A stretch of DNA of 47,720 bases from Chloracidobacterium sp. UBA3360 (GTDB lineage Bacteria > Acidobacteriota > Blastocatellia > Pyrinomonadales > Pyrinomonadaceae), in the NCBI GenBank assembly GCA_002360555.1, contig DEQS01000007.1, forward strand, positions 1 through 47,720, written 5' to 3'. Position 1 is the stretch's first letter; every line of letters starts with the position of its first letter. This document shows, piece after piece, positions 17,223-25,354 of the stretch. Both the position numbers and the translations under genes were made by a program. A model generated the notes under the pieces. It made no database searches. It was not told where the DNA came from and saw nothing but the letters and a program-made list of their open reading frames with translations.

Positions 17223-17364
17223 ACACTGATCAAAAATGTCCCGGCCGCTACTGCTGTGGACGACTATCGTCCAGCGGCTTAATATGGAGGCGGACGTTGT
17301 TATCGCCGCCGCGGGCTAGTTCGTGATTTCCAGCGGGCTGTTCGCCATTATCACGCCCATTTGA
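17223..17364 (+). pseudogene. Decayed 5' fragment of a dihydropyrimidinase gene
   Basis: One frame reads TLIKN-x4-TAVDDY (17223-17267), matching hydA residues 3-17. A second frame, starting at 17263, reads TIVQRLNMEADVV then IAAAG, stop, FVIS, matching hydA TIGKRLDMEADVV...ASGKLVIP. A 19-bp stretch (17283-17301, atatggaggcggacgttgt) differs from 19129-19147 at one base. About 12 codons are missing between the two blocks, probably by collapse at the similar strings GATGATTAC and GACTATC. A degraded HxH (CAC GCC CAT, 17351-17359) is still visible at the zinc-site position. The last bases, GAGG, now supply the ribosome-binding site of the amidohydrolase gene. Confidence 0.8.
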
Positions 17365-17373
17365 GGAAATAAT

Positions 17374-19002
17374 ATGGAGAAGATCTTTCTGACACTCTCA
17401 CTTGTACTTCTGACAGGTCTTTTTGCGTTCGCACAGGGCGGTTCGCCCGAACTGATCTTGTTTAACGGGAAAATATTTACTGCCGAATCTAAACAAATGA
17501 CCGTCGAAGCCCTTGCGATTCGCGGCGAAAGGATCCTGGCCGTCGGATCAAATGATGAGATCAAACGACTCGCCGGTAACAAAACTCGTTTGATCGATCT
17601 GCAGGGCAAAACTGTCATTCCCGGTATCAACGATGCGCATTTTCATTTCACGCCTTTCCCTGAGGGCATTCAATTGACTTTTAACAGTATGGAGCCAACT
17701 TGGGCGGAAACTGTCGAGGCCATAAAAAAGGCGCTCAAAACTGCGCCGAAGGGAAAATGGATCTTCGGTACTATCGGTTACAACGCTCTGTCCGAAAAAA
17801 CGGCAGACCGTTTTGCTCTTGACCAAATTTCGCCTGACAATCCGATCTTGCTAGGTGCTTTTTACGGACACGGAGATATATTCAATTCAAAAGCTATGCC
17901 GCTTTTGAAAATTGCAGATGACGGACCCGACGTGCTAGGCGGATATTTTGAACGGGTTTCAAATTCGCGCAAAGTTAACGGCAGATCTTGGGAATATGCT
18001 CAGTGGCGACCAGCAAGGGTCTTAGCCGATCAGGCTTCAGATGAAATTGCCATAGCCGAACTGAAAAAGATGTCGGACGAAGCTGTTCGATTTGGCGTTA
18101 CTTCGATGCAAGTTATGTCAACTTTGAGTATTGACCGGTTTGCGAAACTATTGGTCAAGGCTGATCTGCCAATTCGGGTACGTGCGATTCCGTTTGCCCT
18201 CACTTTTGAAAACAGGCGCGATCTTTCTGAATTTCAGATGTTGTCAAAACTCAATTTTACCAAATCAAAAGTTAAGGCAAGTGGTATTAAATGGATCTTG
18301 GACGGCACTCCATTTGAACACGGTTCGGCGACACGTCAACCCTACACGGATATGCCGAGTTCCAAAGGTAAAATGAATTTTCCGGAAGCAGAGATCTCTA
18401 AAATGCTCAAGGAATCGCTGAATTTCAATCAACAGATCCTCTTTCATTGTTCCGGAGATCGATGCGTCGAGTCCGTTTTTGATGCAATGGAAAAGATCAA
18501 AATTGATTGGAAGCAAAAGCGAGTCCGAATCGAACACGGGGACGGAGTTAGTGGCGATCTGATCGAACGCGGCAGAAAACTGGGCGTGATCGTTGTGCAA
18601 AATCCCACTCATTTGTCGTTTGTTGAAATGCTCTACAGCCGATATTCCCCCAAGACGGCTTTCATGCAAGCTCGCTCGCTAATTGACGGCGGAATGCATT
18701 TCGCACTTGGTTCGGATGGCCCGATGAATCCATATCTGAACATTATGTTTTCCTCAATTCATCCTTCAAGGCCAACCGAGGCAATTACACGCGAGCAAGC
18801 CGTAGTTGCATATACAAAGGTTGCGGCCTTTGCCGAGTTTACCGAGAAAGACAAAGGGAGTTTGATTAGAGGGAAACTGGCGGATCTATCTGTCCTTTCA
18901 CAGGATATCTTCACCGCTCCCGTGCCTGAACTGCCGAAAACGCACAGTATTCTTACTTTCATCGGCGGGAAAATAGCTTATGATGAGAAATTACTAAAAT
19001 AG
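17374..19002 (+). CDS. Secreted amidohydrolase, YtcJ-like (amidohydrolase 3 family)
   Basis: A 542-aa protein. The signal peptide (MEKIFLTLSLVLLTGLFAFAQ) predicts export. The N-terminal strand pattern 'LILFNGKIFTAESKQMTVEALAIRGERILAVG' and 'TVIPGINDAHFHF' (HxH zinc motif) are typical of amidohydrolase 3/YtcJ proteins. Further motifs are 'ILFHCSGDRCVESVFDAME', 'RVRIEHGDGVS' and 'FALGSDGPMNPYLN'. YtcJ-like enzymes hydrolyse diverse amides or cyclic imides; the substrate here is unknown. The ribosome-binding site GAGGAAA (17363-17369) derives from the decayed hydA fragment directly upstream. The gene lies between that fragment and intact hydA, so it is likely an insertion into the catabolic cluster. 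Confidence 0.88.
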   Translation: MEKIFLTLSLVLLTGLFAFAQGGSPELILFNGKIFTAESKQMTVEALAIRGERILAVGSNDEIKRLAGNKTRLIDLQGKTVIPGINDAHFHFTPFPEGIQLTFNSMEPTWAETVEAIKKALKTAPKGKWIFGTIGYNALSEKTADRFALDQISPDNPILLGAFYGHGDIFNSKAMPLLKIADDGPDVLGGYFERVSNSRKVNGRSWEYAQWRPARVLADQASDEIAIAELKKMSDEAVRFGVTSMQVMSTLSIDRFAKLLVKADLPIRVRAIPFALTFENRRDLSEFQMLSKLNFTKSKVKASGIKWILDGTPFEHGSATRQPYTDMPSSKGKMNFPEAEISKMLKESLNFNQQILFHCSGDRCVESVFDAMEKIKIDWKQKRVRIEHGDGVSGDLIERGRKLGVIVVQNPTHLSFVEMLYSRYSPKTAFMQARSLIDGGMHFALGSDGPMNPYLNIMFSSIHPSRPTEAITREQAVVAYTKVAAFAEFTEKDKGSLIRGKLADLSVLSQDIFTAPVPELPKTHSILTFIGGKIAYDEKLLK

Positions 19003-19023
19003 AGCTGGGAACAGATTAATGCA

Positions 19024-20403
19024 ATGAAAACTCTAATAAAGAACGGCCGCGTCGTAACCGCGGTTGATGATTACAAAGCAGATATTTTTATTGACGGCGA
19101 GACGGTGACGACTATCGGCAAGCGGCTGGATATGGAGGCGGATGTTGTGCTGGACGCGTCGGGGAAGCTGGTGATCCCGGGCGGGATCGATCCGCATACG
19201 CATATGGAGCTGCCGTTTGGCGGGACGCAAGCGTCGGACGATTTTTTTACCGGGACGCGAGCGGCGGCGTTTGGGGGGACGACGACGATCATTGATTTTG
19301 CGGTGCAGACGAAGGGCGAATCGATGACCGCGGGCGTCGATGCTTGGCACAAGAAGGCTGAAGGGAAGACGGCGATCGACTACGGGTTTCATCTCATCAC
19401 GACCGAGTTTGAGGACGGCGATGAAAAAGAGATGTATAAGCTAATGGACGAGGGCATCACGTCGTTCAAGCTGTTCATGGCGTATCCTGGCGTGTTTTTG
19501 GCGGACGACGCGACGATCTTTCGTGCGATGTCGGCTGCAGGACAACGCGGCGGCCTCATCTGCATGCACGCCGAGAACGGCATCGTCATCAACGAGATCA
19601 TCAAACGCTTCTTAGCCGATGGCCGCACTGCTCCGAAGTATCACGCTCTGACGCGGCCGACCATTGCCGAGGCTGAGGGCGTGCATCGCGCGATCGCCAT
19701 TGCCGAGATGGCCGAGTCGCCCGTTTATATTGTTCACCTTTCTTGTACGGATGCTTTGAATCAGGTGAGGCAAGCGAGAGATCGCGGGATTCCGGCGTTT
19801 GCGGAGACTTGTCCGCAGTATCTTTTCCATTCGATCGACGATTACGGTGACGGCTGGGAAGGTGCGAAATACGTTATGACGCCGCCTTTGCGTGAGAAAC
19901 ACAACTGTGCCGAGCTCTGGAAAGGCCTCAAGATGGACGACCTTCAGGTCATCTCGACCGATCATTGTCCGTTTTGCATGAAGGAGCAAAAGGAACTCGG
20001 CCTCGGCGATTTCTCAAAGATCCCGAACGGAGCTCCCGGCGTCGAGAACCGCATGAACCTCATCTACAACGGCGGCGTGGTCGAGCAGCGAATCTCTTTG
20101 AATAGATTTGTCGAACTCACATCGACTGCCGCGGCCAAAATGTTCGGCCTTTTCCCAAAGAAAGGCACCATCGCGGTCGGTTCAGACGCGGACATCGTCA
20201 TCTTTAATCCAGATACAGAACACACCTTCGGCGTTGATGCGGAGCATATGAACGTCGATTATTCGTCCTACGAAGGCGTGAAAGTAAAGGGCAAGGTCGA
20301 GACCGTCCTCTCACGCGGCCGCGTTGTTATTCAAAACGGCGAGCACACCGGCAAACAAGGCGACGGGCAATTCCTCAAACGCGGCGAGTGTGTAAAGGTT
20401 TAG
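19024..20403 (+). CDS. hydA: Dihydropyrimidinase (D-hydantoinase)
   Basis: Opens the ring of 5,6-dihydrouracil/dihydrothymine to give N-carbamoyl-beta-alanine / N-carbamoyl-3-aminoisobutyrate; second step of reductive pyrimidine catabolism, cytoplasmic. The 459-aa length is normal for the family. The binuclear zinc site is intact: GGIDPHTHMELPF (His58, His60), ITSFKLFMAYPG (Lys149, the carbamylated bridging lysine), ICMHAENG, YIVHLSCTDAL and ISTDHCPF (Asp). The substrate loop and C-terminal strands ('GSDADIVIFNPD', 'VKVKGKVETVLSRGRVV') are present. A hydantoinase role with other cyclic ureides is possible, but the preTA genes favour dihydropyrimidines. Both ends of this gene have partial copies nearby (17223-17364 and 21830-21852). 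Confidence 0.95.
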   Translation: MKTLIKNGRVVTAVDDYKADIFIDGETVTTIGKRLDMEADVVLDASGKLVIPGGIDPHTHMELPFGGTQASDDFFTGTRAAAFGGTTTIIDFAVQTKGESMTAGVDAWHKKAEGKTAIDYGFHLITTEFEDGDEKEMYKLMDEGITSFKLFMAYPGVFLADDATIFRAMSAAGQRGGLICMHAENGIVINEIIKRFLADGRTAPKYHALTRPTIAEAEGVHRAIAIAEMAESPVYIVHLSCTDALNQVRQARDRGIPAFAETCPQYLFHSIDDYGDGWEGAKYVMTPPLREKHNCAELWKGLKMDDLQVISTDHCPFCMKEQKELGLGDFSKIPNGAPGVENRMNLIYNGGVVEQRISLNRFVELTSTAAAKMFGLFPKKGTIAVGSDADIVIFNPDTEHTFGVDAEHMNVDYSSYEGVKVKGKVETVLSRGRVVIQNGEHTGKQGDGQFLKRGECVKV

Positions 20404-20470
20404 AAAATCGGAACTAGTCTGCCGCGATTGCCGTAAGATTCTGCTAAGAAGATTTAGAATCCTAAATATT

Positions 20471-21829
20471 ATGAAACCGAGTAATTTGCGGAGCCAAAGC
20501 GTCTTCGTCCTGATATTAATGTTTGCCGCGACGGTCGCGGTTCGGGCCGACAAGGTCGATGATTATGTCCGGGCGGCAATGCAGAAACAGCACGTCCCGG
20601 GCGTCTCGATCGCTGTCGTTCGAGACGGAAAGGTCATAAAGGCCGCCGGTTACGGGATGGCCAATGTTGAGCTCAATGTCCCTGCGACACCGGACACCGT
20701 CTTTAAGATCGCGTCTGTCAGCAAGCAGTTTCTCGCGACCGGGATAATGCTACTCGTTCAGGACGGCAAACTGAGTCTCGACGACAAGATCGGCAAATTT
20801 CTGGAAGGCACGCCTGACACCTGGAAGGATATTACGATCAGACATCTCTTGACACATACATCCGGGCTTGTCCGCGAGGCACCCGGATTCGACCCGCTCA
20901 AGATACAGAGCGATGCGGACGTGATCAAAACGGCTTACGGCGTGCCTCTGGTTTTCAAAACAGGCGATAAATGGCAGTACTGCAACGTTGGATACTTTTC
21001 GCTCGCTGAGATCATCCGCAAAGTCAGTGGGAAGCCGTGGGGTGATTTTCTGGCCGAACGCGTTTTTACGCCGCTCGGAATGAACTCTACGCGAACGACG
21101 ACGATGACCGACCTGGTCCCAAACCGCGCAAACGGTTACGCTTGGTCGAAAGGTAAATACCAAAACGCCGATATCTATTTTGCTCTTCGTCCGAGTGGGG
21201 CATTTCTTTCTACGGTCAATGATCTGGCAAAGTGGGACGCCGCCCTCTACAGCGATAAGTTTTTGACCAAAGCAACACGTGATCAGATGTGGACGCCGGT
21301 GAAGCTGAATAATGGCGAGACATATCCCTACGGTTTCGGTTGGCAGTTGGAACCGGCGGGAAATCATAGACAGGTTCGTCACGGCGGGTCCCTGCCCGGC
21401 TTTCGAGCTGAGTTTACGAGGCTTGTGGACGATAAGCTGTCGGTGATTGTGCTGACAAATGGGGACGGTGCAAATGCTGCCTCAATTGCCGCAGGCATCG
21501 CAGATCGATATATTCCTGACGTGCTTCCTAATCGATCGGTGGCGAAGGTCGATCCGAAAATATTTGATCCATTTGTCGGACAGTATCAGCCAAATCCGGC
21601 TGACCCGACCTTCATCGTCATCGTCAGTCGCGAAGGACGAAAGTTGATGGTGCAAGAGGGCACGGACGCTGAGAAACAAGAATTGCTGCCTGAGAGCGAA
21701 ACAGACTACTTTATGGATGACGAACCCTTGCTTACATACAGTTTTATAAAGGGCGAGAACGGACTAGTTACCGAACTTGCCGTAATGCGTGGTAAGCAGC
21801 AATTGGCCAAGGCGAAAAAGATCAAGTAG
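20471..21829 (+). CDS. Secreted serine hydrolase, class C beta-lactamase/AmpC-like family
   Basis: A 452-aa protein with a signal peptide (hydrophobic VFVLILMFAATVAV, cleavage near VRA). The penicillin-recognising motifs are SVSK (Ser82, Lys85 in FKIASVSKQFL), YCN (near residue 169, YCNVGYFSLAE) and HGG (RHGGSLPGF), with LLTHTSGL typical of the family. A C-terminal beta-domain (about 350-450, 'FDPFVGQYQPNP...FIVIVSREGRKLMVQ') is like those in DD-peptidase/esterase relatives. It may be an esterase, D-aminopeptidase or peptidoglycan hydrolase; a true beta-lactamase is less likely. It is bracketed by two copies of the hydA 3' end (20381-20403 and 21830-21852), suggesting insertion after hydA. 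Confidence 0.88.
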   Translation: MKPSNLRSQSVFVLILMFAATVAVRADKVDDYVRAAMQKQHVPGVSIAVVRDGKVIKAAGYGMANVELNVPATPDTVFKIASVSKQFLATGIMLLVQDGKLSLDDKIGKFLEGTPDTWKDITIRHLLTHTSGLVREAPGFDPLKIQSDADVIKTAYGVPLVFKTGDKWQYCNVGYFSLAEIIRKVSGKPWGDFLAERVFTPLGMNSTRTTTMTDLVPNRANGYAWSKGKYQNADIYFALRPSGAFLSTVNDLAKWDAALYSDKFLTKATRDQMWTPVKLNNGETYPYGFGWQLEPAGNHRQVRHGGSLPGFRAEFTRLVDDKLSVIVLTNGDGANAASIAAGIADRYIPDVLPNRSVAKVDPKIFDPFVGQYQPNPADPTFIVIVSREGRKLMVQEGTDAEKQELLPESETDYFMDDEPLLTYSFIKGENGLVTELAVMRGKQQLAKAKKIK

Positions 21830-21852
21830 GCGGCGAGTGCGAAAAGGTTTAG
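21830..21852 (+). repeat. Copy of the dihydropyrimidinase 3' end
   Basis: These 23 bp match 20381-20403, the last codons and stop of hydA, at 21 positions. In frame they read GECEKV-stop against GECVKV-stop. The copy begins one base after the serine hydrolase stop codon. A partial inverted repeat (CGGCGA with TCGCCG, 21831-21858) may also give weak termination. Confidence 0.75.
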
Positions 21853-21965
21853 TCGCCGGAGTAAATTCGAAAATTCAAACAACTGACAGCCAAATTTTGC
21901 TCTCGGAGCGGTGGCTTTGTGACCTGCGTCCTATGTTTTGACGGAGTGTGGTCGTAATCTCGACG

Positions 21966-21973
21966 AAGGAGAG
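21966..21973 (+). promoter_or_regulatory. Ribosome-binding site of ppdK
   Basis: AAGGAGAG lies 12 bp before ATG 21986. It is a good Shine-Dalgarno match and supports this start. Confidence 0.6.
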
Positions 21974-21985
21974 TGATTTTTATCT

Positions 21986-24730
21986 ATGGCAACGACCGGA
22001 AAAAACAATAAATATGTTTACTTCTTCGGCGGCGGCAAGGCCGACGGGAATGAGTCAATGAAGGACCTTTTGGGCGGCAAAGGGGCGAATTTAGCTGAAA
22101 TGGCAGGTCATCCGGAACTGAAACTCCCGGTGCCGCCCGGTTTTACGGTAACGACGGAGGTTTGTACTTACCTGACGGCCCACAAGAAGTCCTATCCGAA
22201 GACGCTGAAAGCCGAGGTCGAGGCATCGATGCTCCGGATGGAGAAACTGACCGGCAAGAAGTTTGGGGATGAAAAGAATCCGCTATTGGTTTCAATTCGG
22301 TCGGGAGCACGCCGTTCAATGCCCGGAATGATGGAAACGGTGCTGAACGTCGGGCTGAACGGAAAGACGATCAAGGGACTGATCGAGCAAAGCGGGGATG
22401 AGCGATTTGCGTACGACGCATACCGGCGGTTGATCATGATGTACGCCGACGTTGTGATGGAAAAGGGTGCAGGCATCGAGCCGAAAGGCGGCAAGGGCAT
22501 CCGCAAGCAGCTTGATGAAAAGCTCGAAGCCGTAAAGGTGAAGCAGGGATACGCGAGCGATACGGACCTTACTGTGCCTGAATTGAAAGCGCTTGTTAAC
22601 GACTTTAAGAAGACGGTAAAGAAGGTGCTGGGGACCGATTTTCCTGAGGACCCTTGGGATCAGATGTGGGGCGGGATCAGCGCCGTATTCAGCAGTTGGA
22701 ACGGCAAGCGGGCGGTTGAATACCGGGCGATCGAGAATATTCCCGATGAATGGGGAACGGCGGTGAATGTCCAGGCTATGGTCTTTGGCAACATGGGTAC
22801 GGATAGCTGCACGGGCGTTGCGTTTACGCGGAATCCGGGGAATGGCGAGAACAAGTTTTACGGTGAATATCTAGTCAATGCTCAGGGCGAAGACGTGGTC
22901 GCAGGAACGCGAACGCCGGCTCCTGTCAACGAATATTCAAAGAATGCACAGAGCAAGCAGTTCAAAACGCTTGAGAAATTGATGCCTGAGCTCTATCAGG
23001 AACTGTTTGAATATCAAAAACGGCTCGAAGTGCATTACAAGGACATGCAGGATATTGAGTTCACCATCGAAAAAGGAAAACTCTATATGCTGCAATGCCG
23101 TGTCGGAAAGCGCAATGGCGTTGCCGCCGTGCGAATGGCGACGGAAATGCACGCTGAAAAGCTGATCGATATCAATACCGCGGTGATGCGCGTCGGTCCG
23201 AATCAGCTAGTCGAACTGCTGCTGCCGATGCTCGACCCAAAGGTCGAACTTAGCACTAAGCCGATCGCTAAAGGTCTGCCGGCGGGGCCTGGCGGGGCAC
23301 GCGGACGGGTAGTATTTTCCTCGCATGACGCCGTTGAATGGGCAAAGAAAGGTGAAAACGTAATTTTGGTTCGCGAGGAGACGTCGCCCGAAGACGTTGA
23401 CGGAATGCACAAAGCGGAGGCGATCCTTACGTCAAAAGGCGGTATGACTTCGCATGCTGCTCTGGTTGCCCGTGGCTGGGGTAAGTGCTGTATCGTCGGC
23501 TGCTCTGACATCGAGATCAACCACGATGCTAGAAATTTCAAAGCGAAAGACGGGACAGTTATCCGCGAAGGCGATTGGCTGAGCCTGAATGGCACCAAAG
23601 GGCTTGTTTACACCGGGAGCATGGCTCTCGTCGATATCGATCTCGACAAAAATCAGTCGTATAAAGACCTGATGAAGCTCGTCGACAAGGTCAAGACAAT
23701 GGGTGTTCGGGCAAATGCTGAAACGCCCGAGGACGCGTCACAGGCTCTGAAGTTTGGGGCTGAGGGCATCGGCCTTTTCAGGACGGAGCATATGTTCTAC
23801 GGCGAAGGCGGTGAGCAGCCGCTATTCCTTTTGCGGAAGATGATCGTTAGCAAGTCGGAAACGGAACGACGCAAGGCACTGAACGAATTGTACAAATTCG
23901 TCAAAAAAGACGTGAAAGACACGCTAAAAGTTATGAACGGCCGGCCGGTAACGATCCGCCTGCTCGATCCACCGCTGCATGAATTTGTGCCGCATGACAA
24001 GGACAAGCTGTTGGAGCTTAGCAAGGTGCTCGACATTAGTATGAGCGTGCTAAAAAGAAGAGTGATCGCTCTCGCGGAAAACAACCCGATGCTCGGCCAC
24101 CGCGGCGTTCGACTCGGGATCAGCTATCCGGAAATAACGGAGATGCAGGTCAGAGCGATACTCGAGGCGACTGCGGAATTGATCAAAGCAGGGAAGAAGG
24201 CTCTGCCGGAGATAATGATTCCCGTAACGTGCACGTTCAACGAATTGAAGCATCAGAAAGAGATCGTCAACCTAGTCTATAAAGAGGTCTGTGAAAAGCA
24301 GAAGCTGAAGAAGATACCTTTCCTTTACGGAACAATGATCGAGACGCCGAGGGCCGCGATCAGGGCCGGATTGATGGCTGAAGTGGCGGATTTCTTTAGT
24401 TACGGAACAAACGATCTGACGCAGATGAGCTTTGGGTTTAGCCGCGACGATATCGGCGGATTCTTGCCAAAGTACCTCGACCTGGGGATATTGCCGTACG
24501 ATCCTTTTCAGACCATCGATACTGACGGCATCGGCGAACTGATCCGTATGGGCATCGAGCGGGGCCGCGAGATCAAACCCAAGCTAAAGGTCGGCATCTG
24601 CGGTGAGCATGGCGGAGACGCCGACAGCGTAAAATTCTGTCACAAACTAGGCATGGATTATGTAAGCTGTTCACCGTTTCGAGTGCCCATCGCCAGACTC
24701 GCAGCGGCGCAGGCAGCTATCGGATCTTAG
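21986..24730 (+). CDS. ppdK: Pyruvate, phosphate dikinase
   Basis: Interconverts pyruvate + ATP + Pi and phosphoenolpyruvate + AMP + PPi in the cytoplasm. The 914-aa length and three-domain order fit the family: an N-terminal ATP-grasp domain ('FGGGKADGNESMKDLLGGKGANLAEM', 'SIRSGARRSMPGMMETVLNVG'), a swivelling phosphohistidine domain with the active-site His490 in GGMTSHAALVARGWG, and a C-terminal PEP/pyruvate TIM barrel ('GIGLFRTEHMFYG', 'RLLDPPLHEFVPHD', 'GTMIETPRAAIRAG', 'FFSYGTNDLTQMSFGFSRDD', 'KVGICGEHGGD' with the catalytic Cys). It has its own leader of about 130 bp and a good ribosome-binding site, so independent expression is likely. It may feed gluconeogenesis from the C2/C3 products of the neighbouring pathway. 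Confidence 0.97.
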   Translation: MATTGKNNKYVYFFGGGKADGNESMKDLLGGKGANLAEMAGHPELKLPVPPGFTVTTEVCTYLTAHKKSYPKTLKAEVEASMLRMEKLTGKKFGDEKNPLLVSIRSGARRSMPGMMETVLNVGLNGKTIKGLIEQSGDERFAYDAYRRLIMMYADVVMEKGAGIEPKGGKGIRKQLDEKLEAVKVKQGYASDTDLTVPELKALVNDFKKTVKKVLGTDFPEDPWDQMWGGISAVFSSWNGKRAVEYRAIENIPDEWGTAVNVQAMVFGNMGTDSCTGVAFTRNPGNGENKFYGEYLVNAQGEDVVAGTRTPAPVNEYSKNAQSKQFKTLEKLMPELYQELFEYQKRLEVHYKDMQDIEFTIEKGKLYMLQCRVGKRNGVAAVRMATEMHAEKLIDINTAVMRVGPNQLVELLLPMLDPKVELSTKPIAKGLPAGPGGARGRVVFSSHDAVEWAKKGENVILVREETSPEDVDGMHKAEAILTSKGGMTSHAALVARGWGKCCIVGCSDIEINHDARNFKAKDGTVIREGDWLSLNGTKGLVYTGSMALVDIDLDKNQSYKDLMKLVDKVKTMGVRANAETPEDASQALKFGAEGIGLFRTEHMFYGEGGEQPLFLLRKMIVSKSETERRKALNELYKFVKKDVKDTLKVMNGRPVTIRLLDPPLHEFVPHDKDKLLELSKVLDISMSVLKRRVIALAENNPMLGHRGVRLGISYPEITEMQVRAILEATAELIKAGKKALPEIMIPVTCTFNELKHQKEIVNLVYKEVCEKQKLKKIPFLYGTMIETPRAAIRAGLMAEVADFFSYGTNDLTQMSFGFSRDDIGGFLPKYLDLGILPYDPFQTIDTDGIGELIRMGIERGREIKPKLKVGICGEHGGDADSVKFCHKLGMDYVSCSPFRVPIARLAAAQAAIGS

Positions 24731-24778
24731 GATCAGCGGGCTAGCCATGACGTCGGATGAAATAGTAAATTATATGGA

Positions 24779-25297
24779 ATGATCATTCGCCTCGCAGAAC
24801 GAGAACTCAAAACGAGATTCGGAGTATTTACTGAGACGCTTTATTATGACGGCCAAGCCGAGTCGATCGCCCTCGTTTTCGGCGATGTGTCCGGCGGCGA
24901 AAATATACTTTGCCGCATACATTCCGCTTGTATTGGCGGTCACGTTTTTAACAGCGTCGAATGTGAATGTGCCGACGAAATGGCCGCTGCACAGGCCGCA
25001 ATTCAGCAAGCCGGACGAGGGGTCATCGTTTATCTCGATCAGGAAGGCAAGGGCAATGGGCATCTCGCGTTGATGAAGAGTATCCCGTTCAAAAAAGCGG
25101 GAATGAGCCAGGCGGATGCTTATGTCGCGGCCGGGTTTTCAGCGGACGCCCGCGATTATCGCCCGGCGGCGGAGATTCTTGCAGAACTAGGTGTGCGGTC
25201 GGTAATGCTACTGACAGGCAATACGTCAAAGGGTCGTGATCTCGAAAATGCTGGAATAACGATAGCGGGGTTTCGCGGTCTTCCCGCCGTCAAATAA
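24779..25297 (+). CDS. Divergent GTP cyclohydrolase II-like protein
   Basis: A 172-aa protein that aligns along nearly its full length with E. coli RibA. The zinc ligands are kept (Cys51, Cys62, Cys64 in RIHSACIGGHVFNSVECEC), as are Asp123 and Arg125 in SADARDYR (E. coli Asp126, Arg128) and a Lys at the end of LLTGNTSK. The position of catalytic Tyr105 is Ile102, Arg94 is Lys91, and the 'NNP-K' loop is GNTSK. The protein stops near where RibA's C-terminal tail begins. It is probably a side-branch enzyme rather than the housekeeping riboflavin enzyme. It may instead make the formyl-retaining product, as reported for Tyr-substituted Streptomyces homologues, or act on another nucleotide. It lies 48 bp after ppdK. 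Confidence 0.75.
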   Translation: MIIRLAERELKTRFGVFTETLYYDGQAESIALVFGDVSGGENILCRIHSACIGGHVFNSVECECADEMAAAQAAIQQAGRGVIVYLDQEGKGNGHLALMKSIPFKKAGMSQADAYVAAGFSADARDYRPAAEILAELGVRSVMLLTGNTSKGRDLENAGITIAGFRGLPAVK

Positions 25298-25332
25298 AAA
25301 GATCCGCTGCCGAAAACTTATTCGCCAGCGGA
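25296..25332 (-). terminator. Rho-independent terminator between converging genes
   Basis: TCCGCTG (25303-25309) pairs with CAGCGGA (25326-25332), with further pairing inside the loop. Read on the minus strand, the hairpin is followed by TCTTTTTATTT (the A-run at 25296-25300 on plus). This is a good terminator for the lipoprotein gene and perhaps a weak one for the gene ending at 25297. Confidence 0.75.
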
Positions 25333-25354
25333 CCATGTTTTCTGTAAACACTAA

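Noticed and set aside
17205..17225. Possible copy of the aminotransferase 3' end after the peptidase gene (CTTTTTGTT against CTCTTTGTT)
   Set aside because: Only about 9 bp are similar, with no in-frame match before them. This is too short to separate from chance.
20471..21829. Class C beta-lactamase conferring resistance
   Set aside because: The SxxK and YxN motifs and the extra C-terminal beta-domain are shared with many esterases and peptidases. Nothing in the sequence favours antibiotic hydrolysis.
12139..21852. Insertion sequences or an integron as the cause of the flanking gene-end copies
   Set aside because: No transposase or integrase gene, terminal inverted repeats, attC-like sites or short target-site duplications were seen around any of the inserted genes.
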